From Nitrospirae bacterium MYbin3 (lineage in GTDB: Bacteria > Nitrospirota > Thermodesulfovibrionia > Thermodesulfovibrionales > Dissulfurispiraceae), in the NCBI GenBank assembly GCA_002753335.1, contig PEAD01000009.1, positions 1 through 64,000 on the forward strand: a stretch of DNA of 64,000 bases. Reading direction: 5' to 3'. Numbering within the stretch: the stretch's first letter is position 1; each line of letters begins with the position of its first letter. Shown piece by piece: positions 18,686 to 27,279 of the stretch. Below the pieces are notes generated by a model. The model was not told where the DNA came from and ran no database searches. It worked only from the letters and a program-made list of their open reading frames with translations. The translations under genes were made by a program, and so were the position numbers.

Positions 18686-20662
18686 CTAAAGCCCTACATG
18701 AGGCTTTGCTGCTTTCATTTCACGCCTTGCTGTCATATCCATAAGAACCTTCTCTGTCGTAAACTTGCCCGGCTCGTACTTCTTTAACTTGAGCGCAGCC
18801 CTTGCCTTGTCGATATAATCAAGAGCTGTAGCAAGCATCTTTTCTGGATCCGGTTCAAACACAAAGGCTCCTCTGTATCTCTCAAACCAGACTTCTGTGA
18901 GAATCCTCGTGACCTCTTTAGAAGCCTTAACAGGAGATTCTCCGCCGAATATGACAGGAACACCCGAAGCCGCAAAATAGGCTCCGATCGAGACCGCTTT
19001 TTCGGTAATCCATTCAGGAGCAATACCTACAGCAGGCATTCCTCCAATTTCATCCGAAAGACCGCCTTCTGCAGCCATTGCGGTGGCTATTGTAAGTATC
19101 CTCGTATTGTCAACACAGGCTCCGAGATGCAGAATCGGCGGAATCCCTATAGCTTCGCAAACCTCACGCAGACCGGGGCCTGCATTTTCGAGCGCCATCT
19201 CAGGAGTCAGATACCCTGCGCCGCCGCATGCCGCTGAACTGCAGCCGGTAGAGACGATAAGAACGTCATTCTTTATCAACTCTGTAGCAAGGTATCTGTG
19301 GATACCCGTAGAAGGCCATCTTGGATTGTCGCATCCTGCAAGACCGACCACTCCGCGCACTCTTCCGGCTATAATAGCATCATTCAGTGGCCTGAAAGAG
19401 CCTCTGTACTTGCCGCCCTGCATATATTCTATGTACTCATGTGAGAAGCCGCCGACCATAGTAGATTTTTCGGTTATAAAGCTTCCCTTCTTGGTCCTGT
19501 TCGGGTAGTTGTCGATCGCAAGTCTAACAATCTGACGCGCCTGGTCTTTTGCTATATGCTCGTCAAACGGAATATGAACAGCTCCCGGAATCTTAACCTT
19601 ATCGGATGAAGTTATAATCTTTGTATGGAACTTCTTTGCAACATCCACAATCGCAGGAATAATACACTGAACGTCAACAGTAAACGCATCAATAAGACCG
19701 GTCATGATAGCCGGCTCCTGGTTCGTGAATCCGCCTGCAGTTGCTATGCCATGTCTCATTAGAACTTCGTTTGCGGTGCAGCACATTCCGCCCAAGTTGA
19801 TGCCTTTAGCTCCCTTTGATTTAGCATATTCTATAAGCTCTGGTTCACTTACAGCCTCAACGATCATCTCTGCAAGAGAAGGCTCATGGCCATGAACTAT
19901 TATGTTTACCTCATCCTCTCTGAATATGCCAAGACTCGCCTCGGCCCTTACCGGCATCGGCGTACCAAACAGGATATCGGTGACATCAGTAGATATCATA
20001 CTGCCGCCCCAACCGTTTGCAAGTGAGCAGCGAAGCGCAGCATCCAAAATCGATTCCGGATCAGCGTCCATTCCCATCGTGGTCCTGTCCATTACCTCAG
20101 CTATTTCCCTATCCATTCCTCTAGGAACAATGCCGTACTTCTTCCAGCGGTCCTGAGTTTTCTTCGGAGCGCGTTTAATGAAATTCATCTCTCCCCTCTG
20201 ACGGCCAAAATCCTCAAGAATCTTTGTTGCGACATCCTTAGCAACATCAAGAACAGGCCTGCCTTCAAACTCAATTCCTAAAATGTCGGCAGTTCTGTAA
20301 AGTTTCTTAACATCTTTCACCTGAAAATCTTTTGCATGTCCTTCTGCTACGGCAAGAAGTGTAAATGCCATATCTCTGCCGTGATCGCCGTGGCATGCTG
20401 TTCCTGCAGCAACCATGCGTGCAAAATACCTTGCAGTAACAACAGGCAGCTTGGCTCCGCAAACACCTTTCATGGTGTTCTCTGCATCCTTGCCAACAAG
20501 CCTGCATGGCCCCATGTGACAATTCTTGCAGCAGGCCCCTTCATGTCCGATAGGACAGGGTTTCATCTTATCTGCCCTGTCAAAACAGGTCTCCATATCA
20601 GGCATGCTGTCAATGATTTTTTCTGTACCAGACTGTGCCGTTCTTATTTTTTTCTTTTCCAT
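18686..20662 (-). CDS. cooS: Ni-carbon monoxide dehydrogenase catalytic subunit
   Basis: 658 aa, the usual length of CooS/AcsA. The N-terminal cluster ligands are C36 and C44 (D cluster), C45, C48 and C53 (B cluster) in KPCPIGHEGACCKNCHMGPC. C-cluster segments such as LNLGGMCCTANEV, GLAGCDN, STGCSSAACGG and HLGACVDN are present. Oxidises CO or reduces CO2 to CO, which in the ACS complex passes to AcsB. GAGGAGA 6 nt before the ATG. Last gene of the acs cluster, 25 nt after acsB, ending at the terminator. The acsB neighbourhood argues for the ACS-associated AcsA role over a stand-alone CooS. Confidence 0.95.
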   Translation of the reverse strand: MEKKKIRTAQSGTEKIIDSMPDMETCFDRADKMKPCPIGHEGACCKNCHMGPCRLVGKDAENTMKGVCGAKLPVVTARYFARMVAAGTACHGDHGRDMAFTLLAVAEGHAKDFQVKDVKKLYRTADILGIEFEGRPVLDVAKDVATKILEDFGRQRGEMNFIKRAPKKTQDRWKKYGIVPRGMDREIAEVMDRTTMGMDADPESILDAALRCSLANGWGGSMISTDVTDILFGTPMPVRAEASLGIFREDEVNIIVHGHEPSLAEMIVEAVSEPELIEYAKSKGAKGINLGGMCCTANEVLMRHGIATAGGFTNQEPAIMTGLIDAFTVDVQCIIPAIVDVAKKFHTKIITSSDKVKIPGAVHIPFDEHIAKDQARQIVRLAIDNYPNRTKKGSFITEKSTMVGGFSHEYIEYMQGGKYRGSFRPLNDAIIAGRVRGVVGLAGCDNPRWPSTGIHRYLATELIKNDVLIVSTGCSSAACGGAGYLTPEMALENAGPGLREVCEAIGIPPILHLGACVDNTRILTIATAMAAEGGLSDEIGGMPAVGIAPEWITEKAVSIGAYFAASGVPVIFGGESPVKASKEVTRILTEVWFERYRGAFVFEPDPEKMLATALDYIDKARAALKLKKYEPGKFTTEKVLMDMTARREMKAAKPHVGL

Positions 20663-20687
20663 TTATATTCTCCTCAGTTTGATTTAT

Positions 20688-22886
20688 TTAGATGATAGAC
20701 GGCATTTCCAAGGCCGGATGCCCGACACTTGTAAGATGCTCAAGGAGTTTTTCGGAATCTTCGCAAATCGATTCATCCGCTACCATATCAAGGAGATTAG
20801 GAACTCCGGCCTCTTCCGCCCTCTTCTTGAACTCATCGGCTATCCTTTCCTTCAACCCTTTAGGCATCCAAACCAGTCTTTTTAATCCGCCATCTCCAAA
20901 AAGGAATTTTTTACTGGTAACAAAATTTATGCCTATGCCCATAAACCCGGGGGTCTGTGCGCCGCCACCGACGGTTCCTGCAAGGGTTGAGAATTTCATT
21001 CCGATAGGTGTCATTCCGGTAAATCCTCTGTTGACTATCATGACTCCATTTGCCTCAGGAATGATCGCAAGAATACATTCAAAGCATCCGCATGAGGTCA
21101 TGGGGTTTTCCATGATGGTGTATAGATTCAGAGTCTCTACCGCGCCGCCTGAAGCCTTTTTTAGATACTCGTCAACGCCAGTATAGCGCCCGTATCTGGG
21201 GTCAACCAGCTCGCCTTTAGTAATAGGTTGGTTTCCGCCTGTCGGGTCTATTTCGTATGCGGCTTTTCCGTCAAGCCAGTTATAAGCACCGCACAAACCG
21301 AGCCTCTCGGGTGATATAACACAAACATGAGCAGGTGCAAAAGATTGGCAGAGCAGGCATGAGTAAAAGGTTTCGACAGATTCGTCAGTAAGACTGCCGA
21401 GCCTCTTATCTCTCTCCTTGTAGGCAGCCCTTGCTTCTTCCAGCATCTTATTGACGCTGGCCTCATCCGTGAATATCGTTGTCTGTACTTTATCAACAAT
21501 AGAGCGGAAGCGGTTGTGTGTCAATGTATTCTGTATTATGCCTATGTGCTCCAGGGTAAAGCCGCATATCTTAGCGCCAACGCTGATTCTAACCCAGTTC
21601 TGGTCGCGCTGTCCCATATGCCACACGCCTTGAGCTTCGTTTATATTTGAGTGTATCTTTCTCTCGATGACAGATTCGAAGTCCTTCTGCATCTTTCTTC
21701 CGGCAGCCTCTATAAGGATACCAATAGGCATCTTGCCTCCGGCCGCAAAACGCTCCTGCCACTTATCACCGACAATAATAACTTTATTGTCTTCTATATC
21801 CTCCATTTCACGCATACGAACCCACTCAAAAGCAGGAGTTCTCTGTCCGCCGAACTCGATGAACATATCCTCTTTTCTGATTCTCTCACCTTCAAAGGCA
21901 GGGCCGAAAGCAACAGGGATGTCAGGTCTCTCAACAATAATCTTAAGGCCTCTAACTTCTATCGCCTTCTGAACGATTTTTGTGTGGTCAAATTCTGTAT
22001 CAACCTCTTCATAAGTGCATACGCCGGTAGGGTGAATAACAGGAACATCCGTATCAGCCACGGCCGGGAATCCCATATTTATAGCACCTGCGCCGGTTGC
22101 CCATTTAACATCGTCAAGTGGACCGAGCGCTATTGCAAACGCAAACACTCTGTCTTTCTGGTATTTGAGATGATCTTTGAAATTGGCAGGCTTGATACCG
22201 CCGAAGATTAATGAGGCCCTAATCGCCCAGTCAAGAGCGTAAAGAGTGTGTTCTGTGTCAGGTCCGAGCGGAACAATCCATGAATCCCATCCAAGCTCTA
22301 CTCCCTTTCTCAGAAGCTGTTTTGTAACGCTGTCTCCATTAGACTGGCCAGAGAGGAAGGTAAGTATCTTCTTTTCTTGAAGCTCCCTGACTATGCTGAC
22401 AGCAATATCATCCGACGGGGCTGCTCCCAGTATTGCTGCAAATCCCGGCATTGTACCGTCAACAAGCTGAATACCCAAATTTCTCTGAATAGTATCTGTA
22501 ATGAATCCGTTATAAACATATCCAGTTTCTGGATCTTTGCAGGGTTCAAGACCATAAATATACCTGACCGCAAGAATTATCTCTTCTGCAAACAGTGTTG
22601 CCATGCCTGAATCAAGAGCCTCGCCTAAATAAGGCTTCCAGATTTTTTCATCAGGTTCAGCATGCTGCAGCTCTTTGGCAAAACCGAGAGCAACCTTCAT
22701 GTCACCCAAAGTCTTTACCGGAAATCCGGTCATGGCATAAATCATAGGAAGATAAAACGCCGTGTCCGGAAACTCAAAAACAAAGTCCTTACCCTTTTCG
22801 GCTATAGCCTTTTCGACCATCTCCTCTGCTTGGGCCACAAGTTTGTTTGCCGCCCTTATGGCTGCTGTTGCTATTAACTTGGACAT
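20688..22886 (-). CDS. acsB: CO-methylating acetyl-CoA synthase catalytic subunit
   Basis: 732 aa. Joins CO, the methyl group of the corrinoid protein and CoA into acetyl-CoA. A-cluster ligands are all present with the spacing of the Moorella enzyme: C510, C513, C522 and C532 (cubane and proximal Ni) and the C599-G600-C601 motif for the distal Ni. The protein has the three-domain bacterial form, keeping the N-terminal CODH-binding domain that archaeal CdhC lacks. AGGAGGGG precedes the ATG by 3 nt. Its own promoter and a hairpin separate it from acsC. Confidence 0.96.
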   Translation of the reverse strand: MSKLIATAAIRAANKLVAQAEEMVEKAIAEKGKDFVFEFPDTAFYLPMIYAMTGFPVKTLGDMKVALGFAKELQHAEPDEKIWKPYLGEALDSGMATLFAEEIILAVRYIYGLEPCKDPETGYVYNGFITDTIQRNLGIQLVDGTMPGFAAILGAAPSDDIAVSIVRELQEKKILTFLSGQSNGDSVTKQLLRKGVELGWDSWIVPLGPDTEHTLYALDWAIRASLIFGGIKPANFKDHLKYQKDRVFAFAIALGPLDDVKWATGAGAINMGFPAVADTDVPVIHPTGVCTYEEVDTEFDHTKIVQKAIEVRGLKIIVERPDIPVAFGPAFEGERIRKEDMFIEFGGQRTPAFEWVRMREMEDIEDNKVIIVGDKWQERFAAGGKMPIGILIEAAGRKMQKDFESVIERKIHSNINEAQGVWHMGQRDQNWVRISVGAKICGFTLEHIGIIQNTLTHNRFRSIVDKVQTTIFTDEASVNKMLEEARAAYKERDKRLGSLTDESVETFYSCLLCQSFAPAHVCVISPERLGLCGAYNWLDGKAAYEIDPTGGNQPITKGELVDPRYGRYTGVDEYLKKASGGAVETLNLYTIMENPMTSCGCFECILAIIPEANGVMIVNRGFTGMTPIGMKFSTLAGTVGGGAQTPGFMGIGINFVTSKKFLFGDGGLKRLVWMPKGLKERIADEFKKRAEEAGVPNLLDMVADESICEDSEKLLEHLTSVGHPALEMPSII

Positions 22887-22921
22887 CTACCCCTCCTGTT
22901 TATGGGATTATAAATTTTTTT

Positions 22922-22952
22922 AATATACTACAACGCTTCAGTATTCTGTCAA
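22922..22952 (-). promoter_or_regulatory. internal promoter for acsB-cooS
   Basis: On the minus strand TTGACA (22947-22952) is followed after 16 nt by TAGTAT (22925-22930) or after 19 nt by TATATT (22922-22927). It lies 36 nt or more upstream of the acsB ATG, so acsB-cooS can be expressed apart from acsCDE. Confidence 0.5.
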
Positions 22953-22972
22953 GCAATTTGTTTTTTGGGCTT

Positions 22973-23007
22973 TGCGAGCGCCCTCATTTACACAGAGGGC
23001 GCTCGCA
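22973..23007. other. strong intercistronic hairpin between acsC and acsB
   Basis: A perfect 13-bp stem (arm TGCGAGCGCCCTC) with a 9-nt loop begins 9 nt after the acsC stop. On neither strand is it followed by a T run, so it is not a standard intrinsic terminator; transcript stabilisation, processing or partial termination are alternatives. Confidence 0.75.
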
Positions 23008-23015
23008 GATAAACT

Positions 23016-24353
23016 CTATCTGGACTTAAGAAATGCAGGCAGAGCGTTTGCCTCTCTAGGGCCCACAGTAACTTTCCACCCTGGAAGTTTCTCCTCGATG
23101 GCTCCGCTCATTATTGCAACATATCCGGGTATTATAAGCTCCCTGTGCTTTATCTCGTTCTCGATGCCGCTGTCTTTAAGGAACTGTGCAATCTTGGAAG
23201 CAGTAAACTTTCCCGCAGCCCAAGCCGTAAGAACCGACAATCCTTCGGAATCCATTACAGCAAGCCTGCACGGAACCTTGCTGTTCTCAATTTCACCCGA
23301 CACTATAAAATATGTGAGCGAGAAGTTGGTCGTAATCATAAGAGGAGAATCCGCCGTAGGCTCTCCAATCTTGTATATCTTCTGCTCCACCTGCATAGGC
23401 ACCTGCGGGTCGGTATAGATATTCTGCCTGACGGTAAATAGCGCCAAGCTTTTCCATTTTTCAACACTGCTGAGAACAACGATAGAAGAATACTTGGCAA
23501 CACACGCCACAGCAATAAGCGTCTCGAGCATTACATCGTCTCTCTGCGCAAAGGTTATAACCGGATATCCCAAAGGTTTGAAATTCTTTTTTATCGCGGC
23601 CCTTCTGATCAGCGTATTTTCGTTAATTATTTCTTTCGCTGTTTTTGCGCCAGGATCTATCACCATATCTTCAACGCCCAAACCCTTGATCTTTTCGGTA
23701 AGAGCAGACAGCGCCTCAAGGCCTTTTGCGCTGACTCCAAGAGCTATCTTGTTTGCCTTTGCTATGCCTGCCATAGCTTCGGCATTAGAGCCGTTTGCCC
23801 CGAAGAGCAGCGGCTTCCTGTCCGCAACAGCCTTTACAGCCGCTTCAGCATTCTGTGCATTCTCTGTGCCAAGAATTATAGCCGCAGATGGAGCCTTTGC
23901 TGCCACTGTTTTTGCCGCAGCCTCAAATTTTGAGGCATCATTGGAAGCGTTGCTTATAAATATGGCATCAATCCTGAGTTTCTGACCAACCCTGTCCATT
24001 TCGGATGAGTTGACATCATCGCAAATCTTGTTAATGTCAGCTTCGGACATGGTGTCTTTGACTTCAACAGCAAAGGCGCACGGATTAACGAATTTCTTTT
24101 CATGCCTGAAAAGTACGGTCTCTTCGCCCATCTTGACAGACTTGTCGCCTGTGCCGAGAGTAATCGGTCTTACCGGAGGAGCGGAAGCCTCGCCTAAAAC
24201 CTTCTTGGCATCTTCAGAAACATCCGGGCACGCGTCAAGCGATGCCTGCCTCTGCGCCAGCTTCATAGCAAAGGCAAGACAGGTTGGATGCCCGCATTTT
24301 TTGCAGTTTGTTTTTGGAAGCAGTTTAAATATTTCAACGCCGGTTAAAGCCAT
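23016..24353 (-). CDS. acsC: corrinoid/iron-sulfur protein large subunit
   Basis: 445 aa. The N-terminal [4Fe-4S] motif has C17, C20, C25 and C42 (TNCKKCGHPTCLAFAM). A TIM-barrel middle and a C-terminal cobamide-binding domain follow (from about 325). With AcsD it carries the methyl group from AcsE to AcsB on cobalt. AGGAGGG 7 nt before the ATG; 13 nt after acsD. Confidence 0.95.
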   Translation of the reverse strand: MALTGVEIFKLLPKTNCKKCGHPTCLAFAMKLAQRQASLDACPDVSEDAKKVLGEASAPPVRPITLGTGDKSVKMGEETVLFRHEKKFVNPCAFAVEVKDTMSEADINKICDDVNSSEMDRVGQKLRIDAIFISNASNDASKFEAAAKTVAAKAPSAAIILGTENAQNAEAAVKAVADRKPLLFGANGSNAEAMAGIAKANKIALGVSAKGLEALSALTEKIKGLGVEDMVIDPGAKTAKEIINENTLIRRAAIKKNFKPLGYPVITFAQRDDVMLETLIAVACVAKYSSIVVLSSVEKWKSLALFTVRQNIYTDPQVPMQVEQKIYKIGEPTADSPLMITTNFSLTYFIVSGEIENSKVPCRLAVMDSEGLSVLTAWAAGKFTASKIAQFLKDSGIENEIKHRELIIPGYVAIMSGAIEEKLPGWKVTVGPREANALPAFLKSR

Positions 24354-24366
24354 GATCTAACCCTCC

Positions 24367-25305
24367 TTAATTTAACTCGTCTATGAATTTTTGGACTGCC
24401 TTGACAGCCTCGGGATGTCTCATTATGAGAAGCTCTGCACCAGAAACCATAAGACTTCCTGCCGTAACCACTTCCCATGTTATGCCCCTCTGCTCAACAT
24501 TGCCCCATGCAGGAACATCCGCCTCGGCCGCCTGAGTCTCTTTGACTTTCCAGACATACATGCCTACATCGGCCAGTATGGGCGGTTGCATAGTAGCATC
24601 ATTTTGTGTTAATGCCGCAAGCCTTATTCTCTCCATAACTGAGTAGGTATATTCCAACCCGTACCCCAAAGCAGAGCACATAGGGTCGGTTACCAGCCTC
24701 TCCTTGTCAAACCCCATCTGGGTTATAAGAATGTTAAGCTGCTTGGAAAGATTGATATCGAGTTCGGACATCGCTATCAATTTATGATTGTTTGCCATTG
24801 CGGCTGCCGCAATCGTTTTGTAGTTGGCCTCCTGCGCCTTTCCGATCACGCAGTTCTTGTCCTTTGCTGCCTCTGCTGCCGCCACCAACACAACAGAATC
24901 CTTTTCAGCATTATTGCTGCCAAGTATTATAAGAGGAACATTGATAGCCGCAAGAACTTCTTTCACCGTTTTGGCCGCATCTTCTGCTGAACGGTTCTCT
25001 CTGTCAGGATGTGTGCCTACAAGTCTGAGAGCAATAGCCTGAGCATTAAGCTCGTTCTGGCAATATTTTGCCCAAGTTACAGGATCTCCTGACACATTTT
25101 CATAGGCCTTCCTGACCGTATCCGGCCAGTCTGTAGGCGGAACATCCTGAATTTCGTATGCTATCACCGGCTTATTAGGATAGTTGCCGTCAACCGTTAA
25201 AAAAGGAAGGGCGTTCTCTCCGCCGAAAACAGCGGTCTTATCAGACCCTATGGTTAACTGATAGACCTTTCCTGCAAAAGATTCTTTAGGTTCAACAAAA
25301 GCCAT
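24367..25305 (-). CDS. acsD: corrinoid/iron-sulfur protein small subunit
   Basis: 312 aa TIM-barrel subunit (VIAYEIQDVPPTDWPDTVRK, LVTDPMCSALGYGLEYTYSV) typical of AcsD/CdhD. It forms the heterodimer with AcsC that holds the cobamide. GGAGGT 5 nt before the ATG. Lies 36 nt after acsE and 13 nt before acsC, within one operon. Confidence 0.95.
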   Translation of the reverse strand: MAFVEPKESFAGKVYQLTIGSDKTAVFGGENALPFLTVDGNYPNKPVIAYEIQDVPPTDWPDTVRKAYENVSGDPVTWAKYCQNELNAQAIALRLVGTHPDRENRSAEDAAKTVKEVLAAINVPLIILGSNNAEKDSVVLVAAAEAAKDKNCVIGKAQEANYKTIAAAAMANNHKLIAMSELDINLSKQLNILITQMGFDKERLVTDPMCSALGYGLEYTYSVMERIRLAALTQNDATMQPPILADVGMYVWKVKETQAAEADVPAWGNVEQRGITWEVVTAGSLMVSGAELLIMRHPEAVKAVQKFIDELN

Positions 25306-25341
25306 TTTCTACCTCCGTTTTTCAGCTATATAAGCCGTTAT

Positions 25342-26199
25342 TTACATTTCAAGATATGAGTGAGCGTACAACGTTTTGTTCATAAAGATATCCATAGTCT
25401 TTTTTATCTCGGTCATCTTGGCAGCATCAGATATAGTCTTACCTGACAAGACGTCATCTATAATTTTTTTCTCCTGCATAGCTTCGGCCATCTCATGTGC
25501 GTCAGCGATTGCGGAAGAAAGCCCTGCATCCATAAGCATGACAAAATAATATTTATTCAGAATAGGCCTTAACGTCTTTGGACATCCATTCGATATATTG
25601 CTTAACCCGACAACGGTTTTCATTGCTGGGTCGTTCATCTCCTGAAACATCTTTATGGCCTTCACTACATGCAAAGCATGGTCTTGTGATGTAGCCACCT
25701 GAAGAACAAGCGGGTCGAGATACAAATCTTCAAGAGGAATGCCGAATTCCATGGCGCGTCCCATGATCTCGGCAGCTATTCCAGCTCTTTCTTCTGCGTC
25801 GGCAGGCAATCCGCCTTTGCCTACAGTAAGTCCGATTATCTGTGCATTGTATTTCGCAGCAATCTCCATCATAGGAAAACGCTCAGGATCATTAGAAGTT
25901 GAATTTATGAGCGGCCGCCCCCACTGGTTATTGTGAACCTTAAGACCTGCCTCTACCGCACTAAAATTAGTTGTGTCGAGACAAACAGGAAGCGGAACAA
26001 CTTCCTGGATGGTGGTCACCATCCACTGCATCAAATCCTCTCCGCCATCTTCGGCAGGGCCGATATTGGCATCGATCATGCCCGAGCCCTCTTTCCACTG
26101 ACGGGTTGCTATCTCCTGAATAGGGCCCTTGTCCTTCTTCAACATAGCCTCTCTGACCCTCTTGGCTATGATGCTGAGCTTCTCACCGATTATGAGCAT
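25342..26199 (-). CDS. acsE: 5-methyltetrahydrofolate:corrinoid/iron-sulfur protein methyltransferase
   Basis: 285 aa from the ATG at 26199. GGGGG lies 7 nt upstream of it but only 1 nt upstream of the in-frame ATG at 26205, so the shorter start MLIIGEKL is better. Pterin-binding TIM barrel with GSGMIDANIGP, CLDTTNFSAVEAGL, INSTSNDPERF and VVGLSNISNG. Transfers the methyl group from methyl-THF to cob(I)amide of AcsCD. First of the acsEDC run; a palindrome lies 28-44 nt upstream of its start. Confidence 0.95.
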   Translation of the reverse strand: MLIIGEKLSIIAKRVREAMLKKDKGPIQEIATRQWKEGSGMIDANIGPAEDGGEDLMQWMVTTIQEVVPLPVCLDTTNFSAVEAGLKVHNNQWGRPLINSTSNDPERFPMMEIAAKYNAQIIGLTVGKGGLPADAEERAGIAAEIMGRAMEFGIPLEDLYLDPLVLQVATSQDHALHVVKAIKMFQEMNDPAMKTVVGLSNISNGCPKTLRPILNKYYFVMLMDAGLSSAIADAHEMAEAMQEKKIIDDVLSGKTISDAAKMTEIKKTMDIFMNKTLYAHSYLEM

Positions 26200-26226
26200 A
26201 CACATTCCCCCTTATAAGTTTTACTA

Positions 26227-26243
26227 ATTTCCAAATTGGAAAT
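26227..26243. promoter_or_regulatory. palindromic operator candidate upstream of acsE
   Basis: ATTTCCAAATTGGAAAT is a perfect 8+1+8 palindrome. On the minus strand it lies just downstream of a plausible promoter, TTTACT-18-TAGTAT (TAGTAT at about 26241-26246), overlapping the -10 end and the expected transcription start. That is a repressor-like position. The regulator is unknown. Confidence 0.5.
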
Positions 26244-26367
26244 ACTAATCGATTTATACGCAAAAAGTAAAGAGGTTTTTTGGCGTAGTCAAACAAAATA
26301 TTACAAAACTAACACAAAACAGCCGACAAATAAAAGCGCGAGCTTATTTTAATATTTAATACATTTA

Positions 26368-27135
26368 TTACGGTATTTGCAGTGAATCATATATTCCGAA
26401 CAAAGCCTGAACAGCAACCGATTCCTGAGGCAAATGATAAACCGGCTTGCCTTCGAGGTCAAACTTAAATATCCTATCGTCCTGCCTGACAAGGCCGGCA
26501 ACGGTTATGCCAAAACCTTCGGCCATCTTTTTTAGGTCTTCTCCTTCCGACCCCACTACTCTATTTATAATAAGTATCCTTTTTTCTACATCCAGCTGAA
26601 TTTCGTCAACAAGTTCATTTATCCTTTTCACAGTAAGTATTCCCTTTGCGGTAGGGTCGCTTACCATTACCAGCACATTAACCTTGTGCGTTGTTCTCCT
26701 GCTTAGATGTTCCATTCCCGCTTCATTATCTATGACCACGTAAGGGTATTTGTCAGAAAGTATATCGGTATATTTTCTTATTATATTGTTGGCGGCGCAA
26801 TAACAGCCCGGCCCCTCGGGTCTTCCCATGACCATCAAATCGAAACCGTCAGCTTCTATAAGAGACTGCTGCACCTGATAATCGAACAGCTGCTCCATAG
26901 ACATTCCGCCCGGCCTGTCGCCGCCGCTGCGCACAGCCTGAAGAGATTCCTCCCTCAATTTGCCGATGGTTGCATGTATCTGAACACCGAGCGCTTCGTT
27001 CAAACATGAATTACTGTCGGCATCAACCGCAAGCACAGGCCCTCGCCTCTTCTCCGTAAGATATTTAACCGTTAACCCGGCAAGACTCGTCTTTCCTGTT
27101 CCGCCCTTGCCGGCAAAAGCAATAACAAAAGCCAT
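26368..27135 (-). CDS. cooC: CooC/AcsF-type nickel-insertion ATPase
   Basis: 255 aa from ATG 27135; AGGAGG lies 9 nt upstream. The frame extends further upstream to 27213 but without a ribosome site, and known CooC proteins begin at the P-loop strand as here (MAFVIAFAGKGGTGKTS). Deviant Walker A GKGGTGKT; the Cys pair in GPGCYCAAN matches the Ni-binding CxC motif of CooC; switch region VVIDNEAGMEHLSR. It matures the Ni site of CODH and/or ACS. 160 bp upstream of acsE, same strand. Confidence 0.93.
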   Translation of the reverse strand: MAFVIAFAGKGGTGKTSLAGLTVKYLTEKRRGPVLAVDADSNSCLNEALGVQIHATIGKLREESLQAVRSGGDRPGGMSMEQLFDYQVQQSLIEADGFDLMVMGRPEGPGCYCAANNIIRKYTDILSDKYPYVVIDNEAGMEHLSRRTTHKVNVLVMVSDPTAKGILTVKRINELVDEIQLDVEKRILIINRVVGSEGEDLKKMAEGFGITVAGLVRQDDRIFKFDLEGKPVYHLPQESVAVQALFGIYDSLQIP

Positions 27136-27230
27136 TTTATGCATCCTCCTTAGGTTTCGCCATATTGCACATACAGAATTTTTATAATAATTAAGAACCC
27201 TCAAAAAGGGCAAATCATAAATCAGGCAAT

Positions 27231-27259
27231 TTGTTAAGGTTTTGTAAATCTGCTATAAT
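27231..27259 (+). promoter_or_regulatory. promoter of the haem-type diguanylate cyclase gene
   Basis: TTGTTA (27231-27236), a 17-nt spacer and TATAAT (27254-27259) preceded by TGC (extended -10). GAGGGGGG follows just before the ATG at 27280. Confidence 0.65.
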
Positions 27260-27279
27260 TCTAAAATGCGAGGGGGGCA

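Noticed and set aside
22973-23007. Intrinsic terminator
   Set aside because: No T tract on either strand after the stem; kept as an intercistronic hairpin only.
27136-27213. Longer CooC start at 27213
   Set aside because: No ribosome site there, whereas AGGAGG precedes the ATG at 27135, where CooC proteins normally begin.
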